Positions 51,205-60,368 of a stretch of DNA of 64,000 bases are shown piece by piece. Under the pieces are notes generated by a model. The model was not told the DNA's origin. It made no database searches and saw only the letters and a list, made by a program, of their open reading frames with translations. How positions within the stretch are numbered: the stretch's first letter is position 1; each line of letters starts with the position of its first letter. Both the position numbers and the translations under genes were made by a program. The DNA comes from UBA11051 sp964390495 (GTDB taxonomy: Bacteria; Armatimonadota; Zipacnadia; Zipacnadales; UBA11051): contig CAYMIN010000010.1 in NCBI GenBank assembly GCA_964390495.1, positions 1 through 64,000 on the forward strand, given 5' to 3'.

Positions 51205-53400
51205 ATGTACAGGTTGACAATTGCAGCGGTGCTGGTGATGCTGAGTGTGGGGATGGCTGCGGCGGCGACGGTCGGATACGTAACCTACGGTGGACTTGAG
51301 AATCCGGCGGTCAATGACGAAGACGGCTGGGTCCAGGCGATGCGGGAGGCGGGGCTGACCGTCGAACTGATCAAGACCACCGACCTGCCCGATCCCGCTA
51401 CGCTGGCCCACTACAACGCCCTGTATATCCCCGGCACCATCGCTTTCACCGAAGCCGGCTTCGCCGCCCTGCAGAAGTACGTGCAGCGGGGCGGCTACCT
51501 ATTGCTTGAGGGCTATTACAGCGCCACCTCGCTCGACACCAGTGGTGAAAACGTTTTCGTCAAGGACAAGCACGCCTGGAAGATAATCTACCTGGAAAAA
51601 GGCGCCTGCCGCACCGGCATCCTGCCGGCGACCGGTGCCGGCGCTCGGGGCAGCGGCGTGACTATCGCCAAGCTGCGGCTGGCCGACGGCTTTGCTCTGA
51701 CCGAGGGTACTGAAACCGGCACGGTGCTGGACATGCCGAGGCGACCTAACGGCAAGCCGTATCTGTGCGCGACACTGCACTACTTCCCGGCGATCGGCGC
51801 GCGCCCGCTGATCTCAGGCGTACCGGAAGCGACCGAGGACAACCAGCAGCCCGAGCCGGTGGTGCTGGCGGTCTATAACGAGTACGGCTCCGGCAAGTGC
51901 TTGTGGGTGACGTTGCCCTTGGCGGAGATGGCCGCCGATGGCGTGGAGTTCGCCCGGATGATCACCAGCAACATTATCAGCGCCCTCGTCGCCAATCCGG
52001 CACCCCCAGCCGAAGAGCTGGCAGGCACAATCCCTACGGTGGAGGAGGCGATGGCCGACCTCAAGGCCTATGATGTGGCCTTCCGCGGCGGCAAGGGCTA
52101 CTCGGACAGCCCGGATTCGGACATGCTTGGCTGGGCCGAGGCATCGCGGCTATTGATGTACATGAAGTGCTATCGCGTGTCGCAAGATGCCTACTGGCTG
52201 GACAAGCTAGTAGATCATTTCGACCGGATGATAGCCAACCTTTCCGATCCCGACGGCGACGGCTATCTGGGCTGGAGCACGATTACCTACTCGGATGCTC
52301 TGGGTTGGCCGAAAGCGGATGAGAATAACCAGGGCAATGGTGAAATCGCTCCGGAACTGGTGCGCGCCCGCAAGAACACCGAGGTCACCGGCCACACCTA
52401 CACCATCGAGTTTGTCGAGGCTGACAAGTTTGATGTGATTGACACCGAGGCGGCGATGCTGGTGGCGCGGGAGGAGCTTTACAAGTCTGGCGCGGCGATC
52501 ACGGCAATCCCCGGCATCAAGGTGACGATCAGCGGCACTCCGGCCAAGGGCGACAAGTTCGAGGTACATACCGAGGCCGTCATTCCGCTGGAATGGGCCT
52601 GCCACGACGGCACCATCACCTACCCGCTAGCGCTCTTCGTCGAGACGGTGAAGAAGGACGAGGCGCTGCACGAGCAGTATGGTGAGAAGGCCGACGAGTA
52701 TGCCAAGCTGCTGACCGAGAACTTCCTGAAGAAGTGGGACTATGTGTGGGTCGAGCCGGCCGAGGGGATGGGGTTTTTGAAATGGGAGCCGCTAGTCGCC
52801 AACCCCTACCTGCGCAGCATCGCCCCCGCTGAGATTCCCAATACGGTGCGCCCGATCCCGCATAATCAGTACCTGGCGCTGGGCCGTACCTACCTGGTAA
52901 TGGCCGATGTGGTTGAGGAGCCGCTGGCCGGGCAGTTGCGGGATAAGGCCGCCAAGATGGCCCGCTATTTCAAGAGCAAGCTGCGCAAGACCGGCGCGGC
53001 CTACACCTTCGCCTACTGGGACCCCATCGAGGAGCTTTCCGACAGCGCCGATGACATCAGCCACGGCGGGCTGTCGCTGAGCTTCGCCATTGAGGCGGCC
53101 AATCGCGGGCTAGTGTTCACCGCCGAGGACATGACCCGCTTTGCCCACACACTGCTGGACCAGATCTGGAACGGCTCGGTGGAGGAGCCGCAGTTCGCCC
53201 GCCGCGTCAATGGTGAGGGCAAAATGGCAGCGGCGGGGACGGGCGGCTACTGGGCCGGGCTGTGCCGGTGCGACGACGAGGTCTGGCGGCTGCTTTGGGC
53301 GATATTTCGTCAGAAGCCTGATGCCAACGGCTTCCTGACACTGCGGTACGCCCGGCCGGAAGTGCCGGAGGCCCCACCGACAGCCCGCGGCGGTGACTGA
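51205..53400 (+). CDS. Secreted protein with Rossmann-like N-domain and helical-barrel C-domain
   Basis: A 731-residue protein with signal peptide MYRLTIAAVLVMLSVGMAAA. The N-terminal third (to about 270) resembles class I amidotransferase / ThuA-like trimerisation domains: GWVQAMREAGLTVELIKT, HYNALYIPGTIAF and GGYLLLEGYYSATS. The remaining two thirds look like an alpha/alpha barrel of the sort in glycan-active enzymes (MLGWAEASRLLMYMKCYRVS, DADGD-type calcium-like loop PDGDGYLGWS, and DDISHGGLSLSFAIEAANRG). Active-site residues cannot be named. It follows the 968-residue gene by 64 bases with GAGGAGG upstream, and probably works with it on extracellular glycans. Confidence 0.75.
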   Translation: MYRLTIAAVLVMLSVGMAAAATVGYVTYGGLENPAVNDEDGWVQAMREAGLTVELIKTTDLPDPATLAHYNALYIPGTIAFTEAGFAALQKYVQRGGYLLLEGYYSATSLDTSGENVFVKDKHAWKIIYLEKGACRTGILPATGAGARGSGVTIAKLRLADGFALTEGTETGTVLDMPRRPNGKPYLCATLHYFPAIGARPLISGVPEATEDNQQPEPVVLAVYNEYGSGKCLWVTLPLAEMAADGVEFARMITSNIISALVANPAPPAEELAGTIPTVEEAMADLKAYDVAFRGGKGYSDSPDSDMLGWAEASRLLMYMKCYRVSQDAYWLDKLVDHFDRMIANLSDPDGDGYLGWSTITYSDALGWPKADENNQGNGEIAPELVRARKNTEVTGHTYTIEFVEADKFDVIDTEAAMLVAREELYKSGAAITAIPGIKVTISGTPAKGDKFEVHTEAVIPLEWACHDGTITYPLALFVETVKKDEALHEQYGEKADEYAKLLTENFLKKWDYVWVEPAEGMGFLKWEPLVANPYLRSIAPAEIPNTVRPIPHNQYLALGRTYLVMADVVEEPLAGQLRDKAAKMARYFKSKLRKTGAAYTFAYWDPIEELSDSADDISHGGLSLSFAIEAANRGLVFTAEDMTRFAHTLLDQIWNGSVEEPQFARRVNGEGKMAAAGTGGYWAGLCRCDDEVWRLLWAIFRQKPDANGFLTLRYARPEVPEAPPTARGGD

Positions 53401-53403
53401 AGC

Positions 53404-54126
53404 CTATTCCCCACGAAGCTGAGCGACGCCTTGGCGGAATTGGGTAGCCAATTCTGCCATCTTGCTGGGGTCCTTGACGCCCGGGGCACGCTCCACACCA
53501 CTTGAGACATCTATTCCCTGAGGTGAGACTGTCACCAAGGCTTCCGCTAGGTTGCCCGGGTTGATGCCGCCCGCCAGCATCACCGGCAGCGGCGATTGCT
53601 CCACTAGCATCGCGGCGGCCTGCCAGTTGCTGACCTGGCCGGTGCCGCCGATGCCCGCGGTGGTGGCTGTGTCCAGGACAATGCGGGCTATGCCGGCCTC
53701 GGTAGCTTGATTGATGCGCTGCAACGGCTCACCAATCGGCAGCACCTCGGCGGCGGCTCGCGGCGGCAACCCCACTGCCAGCCACAGCTCAATCTCGCGG
53801 GCAAGCTCTGACCTGATCGCCGCAATGGCCGAGGCGTCGGCGTTGGTATGAAGCTGCACTGCGGCGGGGCGACAGGCGGCGGCGATGTCGGTGATCGTCG
53901 CCGGCTCTGCGGTTTCGACCACGCATACCTGCGGGATTCTGGAGGCGCGGCCCAGCATCGCCGCGCGCGCCACCGAGATGCTGCGGGGCGAGCGGGCTAT
54001 CTCGACGATGGTGCCGAAGCAGGTGGCACCGGCCCGCTCGGCCAGGCGCAGATCGGCGATCCTGGTTATTCCGCAGACCTTCAGGTCAACTTGCACGGCT
54101 TGGTCGGGCCCTGCGGAGGCGCTCAT
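53404..54126 (-). CDS. trpF: Phosphoribosylanthranilate isomerase
   Basis: A 240-residue TIM barrel for the Amadori step of tryptophan synthesis. It opens LKVCGITRIADLRLAERAG with the catalytic Cys. VQLHTNADASA and IVLDTATTAGIGGTGQVSNW carry the catalytic Asp; VMLAGGINPGNL and GIDVSSGVERAPGVKD complete the phosphate site. Slightly longer than the usual 200-220. Its ATG overlaps the leuA stop (ATGA), so translation is coupled to leuA. No other trp genes are in the window. Its end lies three bases from the convergent 731-residue gene. Confidence 0.94.
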   Translation of the reverse strand: MSASAGPDQAVQVDLKVCGITRIADLRLAERAGATCFGTIVEIARSPRSISVARAAMLGRASRIPQVCVVETAEPATITDIAAACRPAAVQLHTNADASAIAAIRSELAREIELWLAVGLPPRAAAEVLPIGEPLQRINQATEAGIARIVLDTATTAGIGGTGQVSNWQAAAMLVEQSPLPVMLAGGINPGNLAEALVTVSPQGIDVSSGVERAPGVKDPSKMAELATQFRQGVAQLRGE

Positions 54127-55664
54127 GGCGTGTCCTCGGCGTCCTGCTGGCCCCGCTCAGAACGGATCAGCAAGCGATTGAGGGCATTCAGATAGGCCGC
54201 GGCGCTGGCCTCGATGACATCGGTGCTGGCGGCGCGGCCGACGGCACTTGCCCCGTTGGTCGCGATGCGCACCGTTGCCTCGCCGAAGGCGTCCTTGCCC
54301 CGGGTCACGCTGCGAATCGAGTAGTCGTCCAGCGTCGCCTGCACTTCGGTTATCAGGTTGATGGCGGCATACACAGCGTCCACCGGGCCGTTGCCCACTG
54401 CTTGTTGCTCGTATTCTGCGTCCTCTTTGCGCAGCTTGACGGTGGCACGGGATTGCGCTCCGGTGGTCGAATTGACCTGCAGATACGCCAGCGACCAGGT
54501 CTCCGCCATCTCGGTGGTGGCCTCGCGCATCAGGATTTCGAGGTCCTCATCGTAAATCTGGTTTTTCTTATCGGCCATCTCGATGAAGCGGGTGTAGATG
54601 CCCTCCATCTGCTCATCGGTGACGTGATAGCCGAGGTCCTCGAGGCGCCGGCGGACGCCGTGCTTGCCGGAGCGCGGGCCCAGGGTCAGCTCGCTCTCGA
54701 CCCAGCCGACATCCTGCGGTAGCATGATCTCGTAGGTCTCGCGGTCCATGATTACACCATGTTGGTGAATGCCGGCCTCGTGGCGGAAGGCATTCTGGCC
54801 GACGATGGCCTTGTTCGGCTGCACCGGGAAGCCGGTGAAGCTGGAGACCATCTTGGAGGTCTTGACGATCTCTTCGGTGTTGACCTCGGTGTAGGCGTCG
54901 AACTGGTCGGCGCGGGTTCTCAGGGTCATGACGATCTCTTCCAGGGAGGCGTTGCCGGCCCGCTCGCCCATGCCGTTGATGGTGCACTCGACCTGACCGG
55001 CGCCGGCCCTGACCCCTGCCAGGGAATTGGCCACCGATAGGCCCAAATCATCGTGGCAGTGGACGCTGATGACCGCCTGGTGGATGTTGGGAACGTTGTC
55101 GAACAAGTCGCGGATGGTCTGCTCCATGACCCACGGCGTCGTGTAGCCGACGGTGTCGGGGATGTTGATGGTGGTAGCACCGGCCTCAATGGTTGCCTCG
55201 ACGACGGCGCGCAGATACCCCAGGTCAGTGCGCATGGCATCCTCCGGCGAGAACTCGACATCGGTGGTGAGGCTGGCGGCATACCGGACGCTATCAACCG
55301 CCATCGCCAGGACCTCGTCGGCGGTCTTGCGCAACTTCTTCTGCAGATGCAGCGGCGAGGTGCCGACAAAGGTGTGAATGCGGTGGCTGGGAGCGTGCTT
55401 GATCGCGTTGTAGGCGGCCTCGATGTCCTCATGCTTGGTGCGGGCCAGGCCGCAGATGGTCGGTCCGCGCACCTCCTCGGCAATCTGTAAAACCGAGGCG
55501 AAGTCCTCCGGCGAGGAGATCGGGAATCCGGCCTCGATGACGTCAACATTAAGCTTAGCCAACTGCTCCGCCAGAGCCAGCTTCTCCGACATAGTCATGC
55601 TCGCGCCGGGCGACTGCTCACCATCGCGCAGTGTGGTATCGAATATCACGATTCTGCGTGCCAT
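54123..55664 (-). CDS. leuA: 2-isopropylmalate synthase
   Basis: A 513-residue enzyme condensing acetyl-CoA with 2-ketoisovalerate, the first committed step of leucine synthesis. The catalytic barrel opens RRIVIFDTTLRDGEQSPGAS with the metal Asp. ISVHCHDDLGLSVANSLAG holds the metal histidines, and NGMGERAGNASLEEIVM the rest of the site. The C-terminal LeuA-dimer regulatory domain (about 370-510) should bind leucine for feedback inhibition. It lies behind a leucine T-box, and trpF is translationally coupled downstream. Confidence 0.97.
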   Translation of the reverse strand: MARRIVIFDTTLRDGEQSPGASMTMSEKLALAEQLAKLNVDVIEAGFPISSPEDFASVLQIAEEVRGPTICGLARTKHEDIEAAYNAIKHAPSHRIHTFVGTSPLHLQKKLRKTADEVLAMAVDSVRYAASLTTDVEFSPEDAMRTDLGYLRAVVEATIEAGATTINIPDTVGYTTPWVMEQTIRDLFDNVPNIHQAVISVHCHDDLGLSVANSLAGVRAGAGQVECTINGMGERAGNASLEEIVMTLRTRADQFDAYTEVNTEEIVKTSKMVSSFTGFPVQPNKAIVGQNAFRHEAGIHQHGVIMDRETYEIMLPQDVGWVESELTLGPRSGKHGVRRRLEDLGYHVTDEQMEGIYTRFIEMADKKNQIYDEDLEILMREATTEMAETWSLAYLQVNSTTGAQSRATVKLRKEDAEYEQQAVGNGPVDAVYAAINLITEVQATLDDYSIRSVTRGKDAFGEATVRIATNGASAVGRAASTDVIEASAAAYLNALNRLLIRSERGQQDAEDTP

Positions 55665-55738
55665 TGCTGCTACCCCCGTCTCACCGGTCAGTAATCGGGC
55701 CGGCGGTCTCAGATGAGAAACCTCCTGCGACGGAGAGC

Positions 55739-56061
55739 AAAAAACCCTCCGTCTCGATGAAGAGACGCAGGGACAGTATTCCCGCGCGGTACCACTCTTC
55801 TTAGCGAACCTATGCGGCTCGCTCGCTCTGTGGATGCGGGAGCAAAGTCAGGCTCCGACACCCTCTTCAGATAACGGTGAAGACCCGTCGGTACCTACTC
55901 GGCAGTGGATTAGTCCAACTGCCTTTCAGCCCGCGACTCCAGGGCGAGATTCGGCGGTGCTGCGATAGTCGTCTTCCAGCCCGAGGCTTGATGCGCTCGG
56001 GACGACCTCTCTGGATCGCGCCAGCCGCCTACTACTCCCTTTCACAGTCTTTATGTGACTA
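55739..56061 (-). ncRNA. T-box riboswitch, leucine type, upstream of leuA
   Basis: On the minus strand the leader carries the antiterminator T-box TGGTACCGCG at 55785-55794. It also has the AGTA-type Stem I segment AGGGAGTAGTAGGCGG, and a specifier loop reading GAAT followed by CTC (55946-55948), a leucine codon. Downstream is a terminator: an 11-bp stem (GAGACGGAGGG arm; one G-G mismatch) and a run of six T at 55739-55744. Uncharged tRNA-Leu should stabilise the antiterminator and allow leuA-trpF expression. The remaining 75 bases before leuA are plain leader. Confidence 0.93.
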
Positions 56062-56067
56062 GGCGTA

Positions 56068-56096
56068 ACTATACCGAGTTTGCAGCGATTTGTCAA
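56068..56096 (-). promoter_or_regulatory. Promoter of the leuA T-box leader
   Basis: On the minus strand: consensus TTGACA (-35), a 17-base spacer and TATAGT (-10). The start should fall near 56061, just before Stem I. Confidence 0.88.
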
Positions 56097-56160
56097 GCCA
56101 AATGCGGTCCGGACACGGGGAGTGCGCTAGAGGTCCGGCTGTTGGCAGCACGTACGGCGG

Positions 56161-57351
56161 CTAAGTATAGTCAATCGTCGGATAGGCCCAGAGGTTGTAA
56201 GGGAGGACGTTGCTGATGCGCTCGATGATGTCCGGTGTGGCGTTGAGCATGCTGACGATGTCGCCATTTACCGCGCTGGCGAAATCCAGCCGCCGGCACA
56301 GCAGCCGATGAATCGCCCAGTCCTTGGCCTCAATCGTGACTTCAGTCCGCGCCTCCGGGCCCTCGTAGAGCGTGTAATCCCGCGTCGGTGTCCAGACATT
56401 GATCTTGAGGTCGGCGACCAGCCCCAAATCGGTGCAGACCTTGCCGAATAGCCGCTGAGGCGTCAGCACCTGGCCCATGATCATCGTGTAACGCAGGTCC
56501 GGCTGGAAGCCGGCGTCAAGGGCAACCTCGCGGCAGGGATGCTCGCTGGACAGTAGCCACGAAACCGGCTTGGCGCGCTCGACCGCCAGATTGGCGAGGG
56601 TCCGGAGGCAGTGCTGGAGGGCGTCAGGGCCAGTCGCCGCCGCGTCCTCAACCTGCAGCGGCTGGTCGGCGCGGTCTCCGGTTTTCTCGCCGACAATCAT
56701 ATAAGCCTGCAACGGCCCGGCGGCCGGATAGCGGATATAGTGAGTATTTTGTGGTATCACCATGTAGATGCCGCGCCGCATCGCCAGGGCCCAGTAGCCG
56801 GGACCGTCGCGATAGGGAAAGCCGCCGTAGTCGCCGAACATCGCCGTGAAGACGGAGAGAATTCCTTCAGAATCGGCATGCAACTCATCCACCCCGCCGA
56901 GGGTACAATCGCCTGCGGGAAGCTGCTCCGGCTTCCAGGTAGCGATACGCAGGTAGATGAGGTCCACGTGGCCGGTCTTTTCGTAGAAGCGATAGCCACG
57001 GCTGCGTTCGGCGCCGCGATAGACCATCAGCATCTCGGCGCGGTCCTGCAAAAACTCCCTCGCCGCAGCGATCATGCCGGAGCCAATGCCCCGCGAGCGC
57101 ATGTCTTCGCGCGTCCCCACCGCGTGCTCGAAGGCGGTGTCAATCACCGCGCCTGGGGCGACCTGGAAGGGCCGCAACTCCAGCGGAATGGCGCCGACCG
57201 GCTCGTCGCCGATATAGGCCATGGCAGCGGTGTTGGTAGGCTCCAGCTTGCGCCACTGCTCCAAGGTCAGCGGCGGGAAGATGGCATTGCGGATTCCTAG
57301 CAGGTCTTCGGCATCTGCCGGGGTGTACTCGCGGAAAGTCACTTCAGACAT
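56161..57351 (-). CDS. GNAT N-acetyltransferase, Eis-like
   Basis: A 396-residue protein. The first 160 residues form a GNAT domain: FREYTPADAEDLLGIRN, AVGTREDMRSRGIGSGMIAA with the acetyl-CoA loop R-x2-G-x-G, then ERSRGYRFYEKTGH. A second acetyltransferase-like and a sterol-carrier-like C-terminal domain follow, as in Eis-type enzymes. The acceptor amine is unknown. The ATG at 57351 has GGGAGG upstream; the longer frame would add 51 residues with no homology. It is divergent from the HAD phosphatase gene. Confidence 0.85.
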   Translation of the reverse strand: MSEVTFREYTPADAEDLLGIRNAIFPPLTLEQWRKLEPTNTAAMAYIGDEPVGAIPLELRPFQVAPGAVIDTAFEHAVGTREDMRSRGIGSGMIAAAREFLQDRAEMLMVYRGAERSRGYRFYEKTGHVDLIYLRIATWKPEQLPAGDCTLGGVDELHADSEGILSVFTAMFGDYGGFPYRDGPGYWALAMRRGIYMVIPQNTHYIRYPAAGPLQAYMIVGEKTGDRADQPLQVEDAAATGPDALQHCLRTLANLAVERAKPVSWLLSSEHPCREVALDAGFQPDLRYTMIMGQVLTPQRLFGKVCTDLGLVADLKINVWTPTRDYTLYEGPEARTEVTIEAKDWAIHRLLCRRLDFASAVNGDIVSMLNATPDIIERISNVLPYNLWAYPTIDYT

Positions 57352-57509
57352 GGCGCGCCTCCCTAGCCAGATCGCGGTGGTCGCTTGGGGAGTTCGCCGC
57401 GTACGAGGATGGGTCCTGCCACGAAAGTGAAGCGAGCCGGCCACTTTACGGCGGGCAGGCGGATAGGCTAATATCAGGGCAGGCACTAGCACATGATGAG
57501 GCAATACTG

Positions 57510-58238
57510 ATGCAGAATACGCCGATTAGATCAGACAAGGTACCGCACCTGGCAACCAACGACCTGATCTTCATAGACTTCGACGGCACCATCAGCGTCA
57601 AAGACACCGGTATCGCCGTGATTGATGCTCTGGACCTGGATGAGGCCTGGCAGGTCGAGCACCAATGGCGGCGCGGAGAGATCGACTCGATGGAATGTCT
57701 GCGGCGGCAGTGGGGGATGGTGGACCTGCCCCCGGCAGCAATCTACCGGATGATAGACAGCTTCGAGCTGGACGAGGGGTTCAACGAGCTGGCGGAGGCG
57801 GCGATTCAGATCAGCGCCGGGTTGGTGGTCGTCAGCGACGGACTGGACTTCTATGTGGACAGGATGCTGGGGCGGCTGGGTTGGGAAGCCTGTCCGGGGG
57901 AGATGGTACTGCAACGCCCGCGCCGCTGCATCCCGCGCTACGCCAACCACGGACAGGTCACCGACCACGGAGTCAAGATAACCTTCCCCCACCGCAGCCG
58001 CGACTGCCGGCAGTGCGGGAACTGCAAGACCAGCCACCTAATGCGGCTGCGCCCCCACTTCTCCCGTACCATCTACCTGGGTGACGGACATTCCGACCTG
58101 TGTGCGGCGCGCTTTGCGGATGTGGTGTTCGCTAAGGCGGCCTTGGCCGAGGACTTCGCCCGGGCCGGCCGTGAGTTCATCAGGTTCGACCGCCTTGCCG
58201 AGGTCAACAGCGTGCTGCTGGCACCGTACCAGGGTTGA
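57510..58238 (+). CDS. HAD-superfamily phosphatase, MtnX/SerB-like
   Basis: A 242-residue HAD hydrolase. Motif I is IFIDFDGTIS with the nucleophile Asp and acid Asp; motif II is VVSDG; motif IV is YLGDGHSDLCAARFADVVF. The Cys cluster DCRQCGNCKTSH near residue 170 is typical of MtnX-like enzymes, which act in methionine salvage. No other salvage genes are nearby, so the substrate is open; phosphoserine is the alternative. It starts 158 bases from the divergent GNAT gene. Confidence 0.85.
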   Translation: MQNTPIRSDKVPHLATNDLIFIDFDGTISVKDTGIAVIDALDLDEAWQVEHQWRRGEIDSMECLRRQWGMVDLPPAAIYRMIDSFELDEGFNELAEAAIQISAGLVVVSDGLDFYVDRMLGRLGWEACPGEMVLQRPRRCIPRYANHGQVTDHGVKITFPHRSRDCRQCGNCKTSHLMRLRPHFSRTIYLGDGHSDLCAARFADVVFAKAALAEDFARAGREFIRFDRLAEVNSVLLAPYQG

Positions 58239-58257
58239 CGTCGGCAGTCGTGTGCGC

Positions 58258-58286
58258 TTGCGCAAGCGGCGCTTATGCAGTAGAAT
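58258..58286 (+). promoter_or_regulatory. Predicted sigma-70 promoter of thi4
   Basis: TTGCGC (-35), a 17-base spacer and TAGAAT (-10), the same -10 as at leuC. It lies about 90 bases ahead of thi4. I see no thi-box in the leader. Confidence 0.55.
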
Positions 58287-58372
58287 CCAGACCCATTGCA
58301 CTGCAGCATCATCCCGCAGGCCGGCATGAGTTCCGGCCGGCGTGCTTAGGAATATCCGGAGTTGATTGGAGC

Positions 58373-59170
58373 ATGGATACAGGTCCGTTGAGTGAACCTA
58401 AGATCACCTCGCTGATCGTGGAGAGCTTCGCCCGGGATTTCGGCGAGTGCATCGAAATGGATGTGGCTATTGTGGGGGCCGGCCCGGCCGGTCTGACCGC
58501 AGCACGAATACTCGCCGCCGCAGGCTATAACGTGTCGGTGTTTGAGCGCAAGCTGGCCGTCGGTGGCGGCATCTGGGGCGGAGGCATGCTATTCCCACGC
58601 ATTGTGGTACAGGAAGCCGGCAAACGAATAATGGAAGATGTGGGTATCAAGCTTTCCGCACATGAGGGCTACTATGTGGCCGATGCGGTGGAGACGGTGG
58701 CCAAATGCGCCGCCGCTGCGATTGACGCCGGCGCACGCATTTGGGTCGGTGTGACGGTCGAAGACGTGATGATTGATGACGATGACGAAATATGCGGAGT
58801 GGTAATCAACTGGGGGGCGGTGGAAGCGGCCGGCCTGCACGTTGATCCCCTGGCGCTGACGGCCAAGTGTGTTTTGGACGCCACCGGCCATGATGCCGAA
58901 GTGGCCCGGGGCGTACTTCGTAAGATCCCCGGCGCCCGCTTCAATACCGAAGACGGGGCAGTACCCGGCGAGCGGCCGATGCACGCCGAGGTCGGAGAGG
59001 CCGCGCTGGTCGGCAACACCCAGGAGGTCTATCCGGGGCTGATCGTGGCCGGCATGGCTGCCAATGCCGTATTCGCTTCACCGCGCATGGGGCCGATCTT
59101 CGGCGGGATGTTCCTGTCCGGCGAGCGGGCGGCTGAGGTCGCTAAGAGCATCATCAAGCGGCGCGGCTAA
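58373..59170 (+). CDS. thi4: Thiazole synthase Thi4, sulfide-dependent type
   Basis: A 265-residue flavin-type Rossmann protein making the thiazole of thiamin from NAD, glycine and sulfide. It has VAIVGAGPAGLTAARILA near residue 27, GGGIWGGGMLFPRIVVQ, and the family segment GLHVDPLALTAKCVLDATGH. The position of the yeast sacrificial Cys is His (LHVDP), as in archaeal-type Thi4, which uses free sulfide and is catalytic rather than suicidal. The C-terminus has MGPIFGGMFLSGERAAE. The ATG at 58373 gives the normal start; a much longer in-frame ORF is not supported. No other thi genes are adjacent. Confidence 0.93.
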   Translation: MDTGPLSEPKITSLIVESFARDFGECIEMDVAIVGAGPAGLTAARILAAAGYNVSVFERKLAVGGGIWGGGMLFPRIVVQEAGKRIMEDVGIKLSAHEGYYVADAVETVAKCAAAAIDAGARIWVGVTVEDVMIDDDDEICGVVINWGAVEAAGLHVDPLALTAKCVLDATGHDAEVARGVLRKIPGARFNTEDGAVPGERPMHAEVGEAALVGNTQEVYPGLIVAGMAANAVFASPRMGPIFGGMFLSGERAAEVAKSIIKRRG

Positions 59171-59205
59171 CTCACCGCTGCAGACAATACAATTCCCCAG
59201 AAGAC

Positions 59206-59235
59206 AAAAGGGGCTACCGCTGGTAGCCCCTTTTT
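59206..59235. terminator. Strong, probably bidirectional terminator
   Basis: Stem AAAAGGGGCTACC/GGTAGCCCCTTTT with a 4-base loop, and T and A runs on opposite flanks. It can terminate thi4 from the left and the minus-strand propeller gene from the right. Confidence 0.9.
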
Positions 59236-59261
59236 ACCGTTGAGCATTGCGGATAGGCACG

Positions 59262-60368
59262 TCACAGCTCCACGTGGCACTCCCAGAGGTATCCGGAGCG
59301 GTAGGGATTGTCGGTTTCGGCGACGTAGAACACATTGCCCTCAGCACGCTCAAGATCGTGGGTGCGGTAGCAGGTCTCATCCAAATCGGGATCGTACATA
59401 GCGCCGAGGTTGTGGAAGGCATGACTCTCGCGGTCGTAGCAGAAAAGCTGGCCCGCCCCGCCGTCGCCTCCGCAGCCGTAAATCAGCCCGTCCTTGCCGA
59501 CCATCAGCCCCGGCATCCGGCGCGAATCGTAGGCCTTGCCCAGGTACTGGCATTCGGCGGTGTTCGGGTCCAGACGAATTAGCTCCCCCAGCGTCGAGCC
59601 GATGTAGAGATAGCCGTCGCCACCATTGATCATGCAGTCCACCGGCCCGGCGCCCGGATACATGATGTCCTTGCCGGCAGGACCGTTAGGGATGCTGTGG
59701 TCGAACCAGGTAATCTCGTCGGCTTCGGGGTCGTAGCAGAAGAGGTTGTGCTGGGTCCAGTGCCAGGTGCCCCAGAAGCGGCCCTTATCATCCAGTGCCG
59801 AAATATGCGTGATCGAGCCGATGAAATCGAAGTCGGTAACCGAGTCGGCATCAAGGTCATACTTGAAGAATCTGAACACCGGATAGGTCAGCCCGTAGAT
59901 GAGGCGGCGCTGGGTGTCGAAGGTGATGGTCTGGATATAGTCGCGCTTGACCGGCGTGCAGAGGACCTGGTACTCCCCGGTGTCGGGCTTGTAAGTGAAG
60001 ATCTTTCCGCCGGGTGCCTCCAGCCGCCGCGATACGTCGTGCAGACAGGCCGTAGCCCCGTAAATGGTGCCATCGGTATCGAACTCCAGCGAGCGGTGGA
60101 TCTTGACATCGAACTCCTCGCCGACGTCGGCCCAGCCGAGACTCGTCCACTCCAGCGTCTGCGTGTTGAACTTGTAGAAGATGTCCGCATCATAGGCGGT
60201 GATGCCACAATAGAGCATCCCGTCGTTCTGGCTATAGAGCAGACAGGTGAAGGCGACGTAATTGCGGCGGCGCTGCTCGTCGAGGTCCGCGCCGAACTCA
60301 TCCGACTCCATCGGCGCGTTTTTCATGTTATAGTCACGCAGAATATGGGCCTTGCACTTGATCGGCAT
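59262..60368 (-). CDS. Seven-blade-like propeller protein, tandem paralogue 1
   Basis: A 368-residue protein of repeated beta blades with ITAYDADIFYKFNTQTLEW, IYGATACLHDVSRRLEAPGG, MINGGDGYLYIGSTLGELIR and GLIYGCGGDGGAGQLFCYDR. There is no signal peptide or membrane segment, so it appears cytoplasmic. The 360-residue gene upstream matches it closely and collinearly. I recognise the propeller but not a family with a known activity. GGAGGAATC precedes the ATG at 60368. Confidence 0.82.
   Translation of the reverse strand: MPIKCKAHILRDYNMKNAPMESDEFGADLDEQRRRNYVAFTCLLYSQNDGMLYCGITAYDADIFYKFNTQTLEWTSLGWADVGEEFDVKIHRSLEFDTDGTIYGATACLHDVSRRLEAPGGKIFTYKPDTGEYQVLCTPVKRDYIQTITFDTQRRLIYGLTYPVFRFFKYDLDADSVTDFDFIGSITHISALDDKGRFWGTWHWTQHNLFCYDPEADEITWFDHSIPNGPAGKDIMYPGAGPVDCMINGGDGYLYIGSTLGELIRLDPNTAECQYLGKAYDSRRMPGLMVGKDGLIYGCGGDGGAGQLFCYDRESHAFHNLGAMYDPDLDETCYRTHDLERAEGNVFYVAETDNPYRSGYLWECHVEL

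Noticed and set aside
58287..58372. TPP riboswitch ahead of thi4
   Set aside because: The CTGAGA-type core of the thi-box is absent from the leader.
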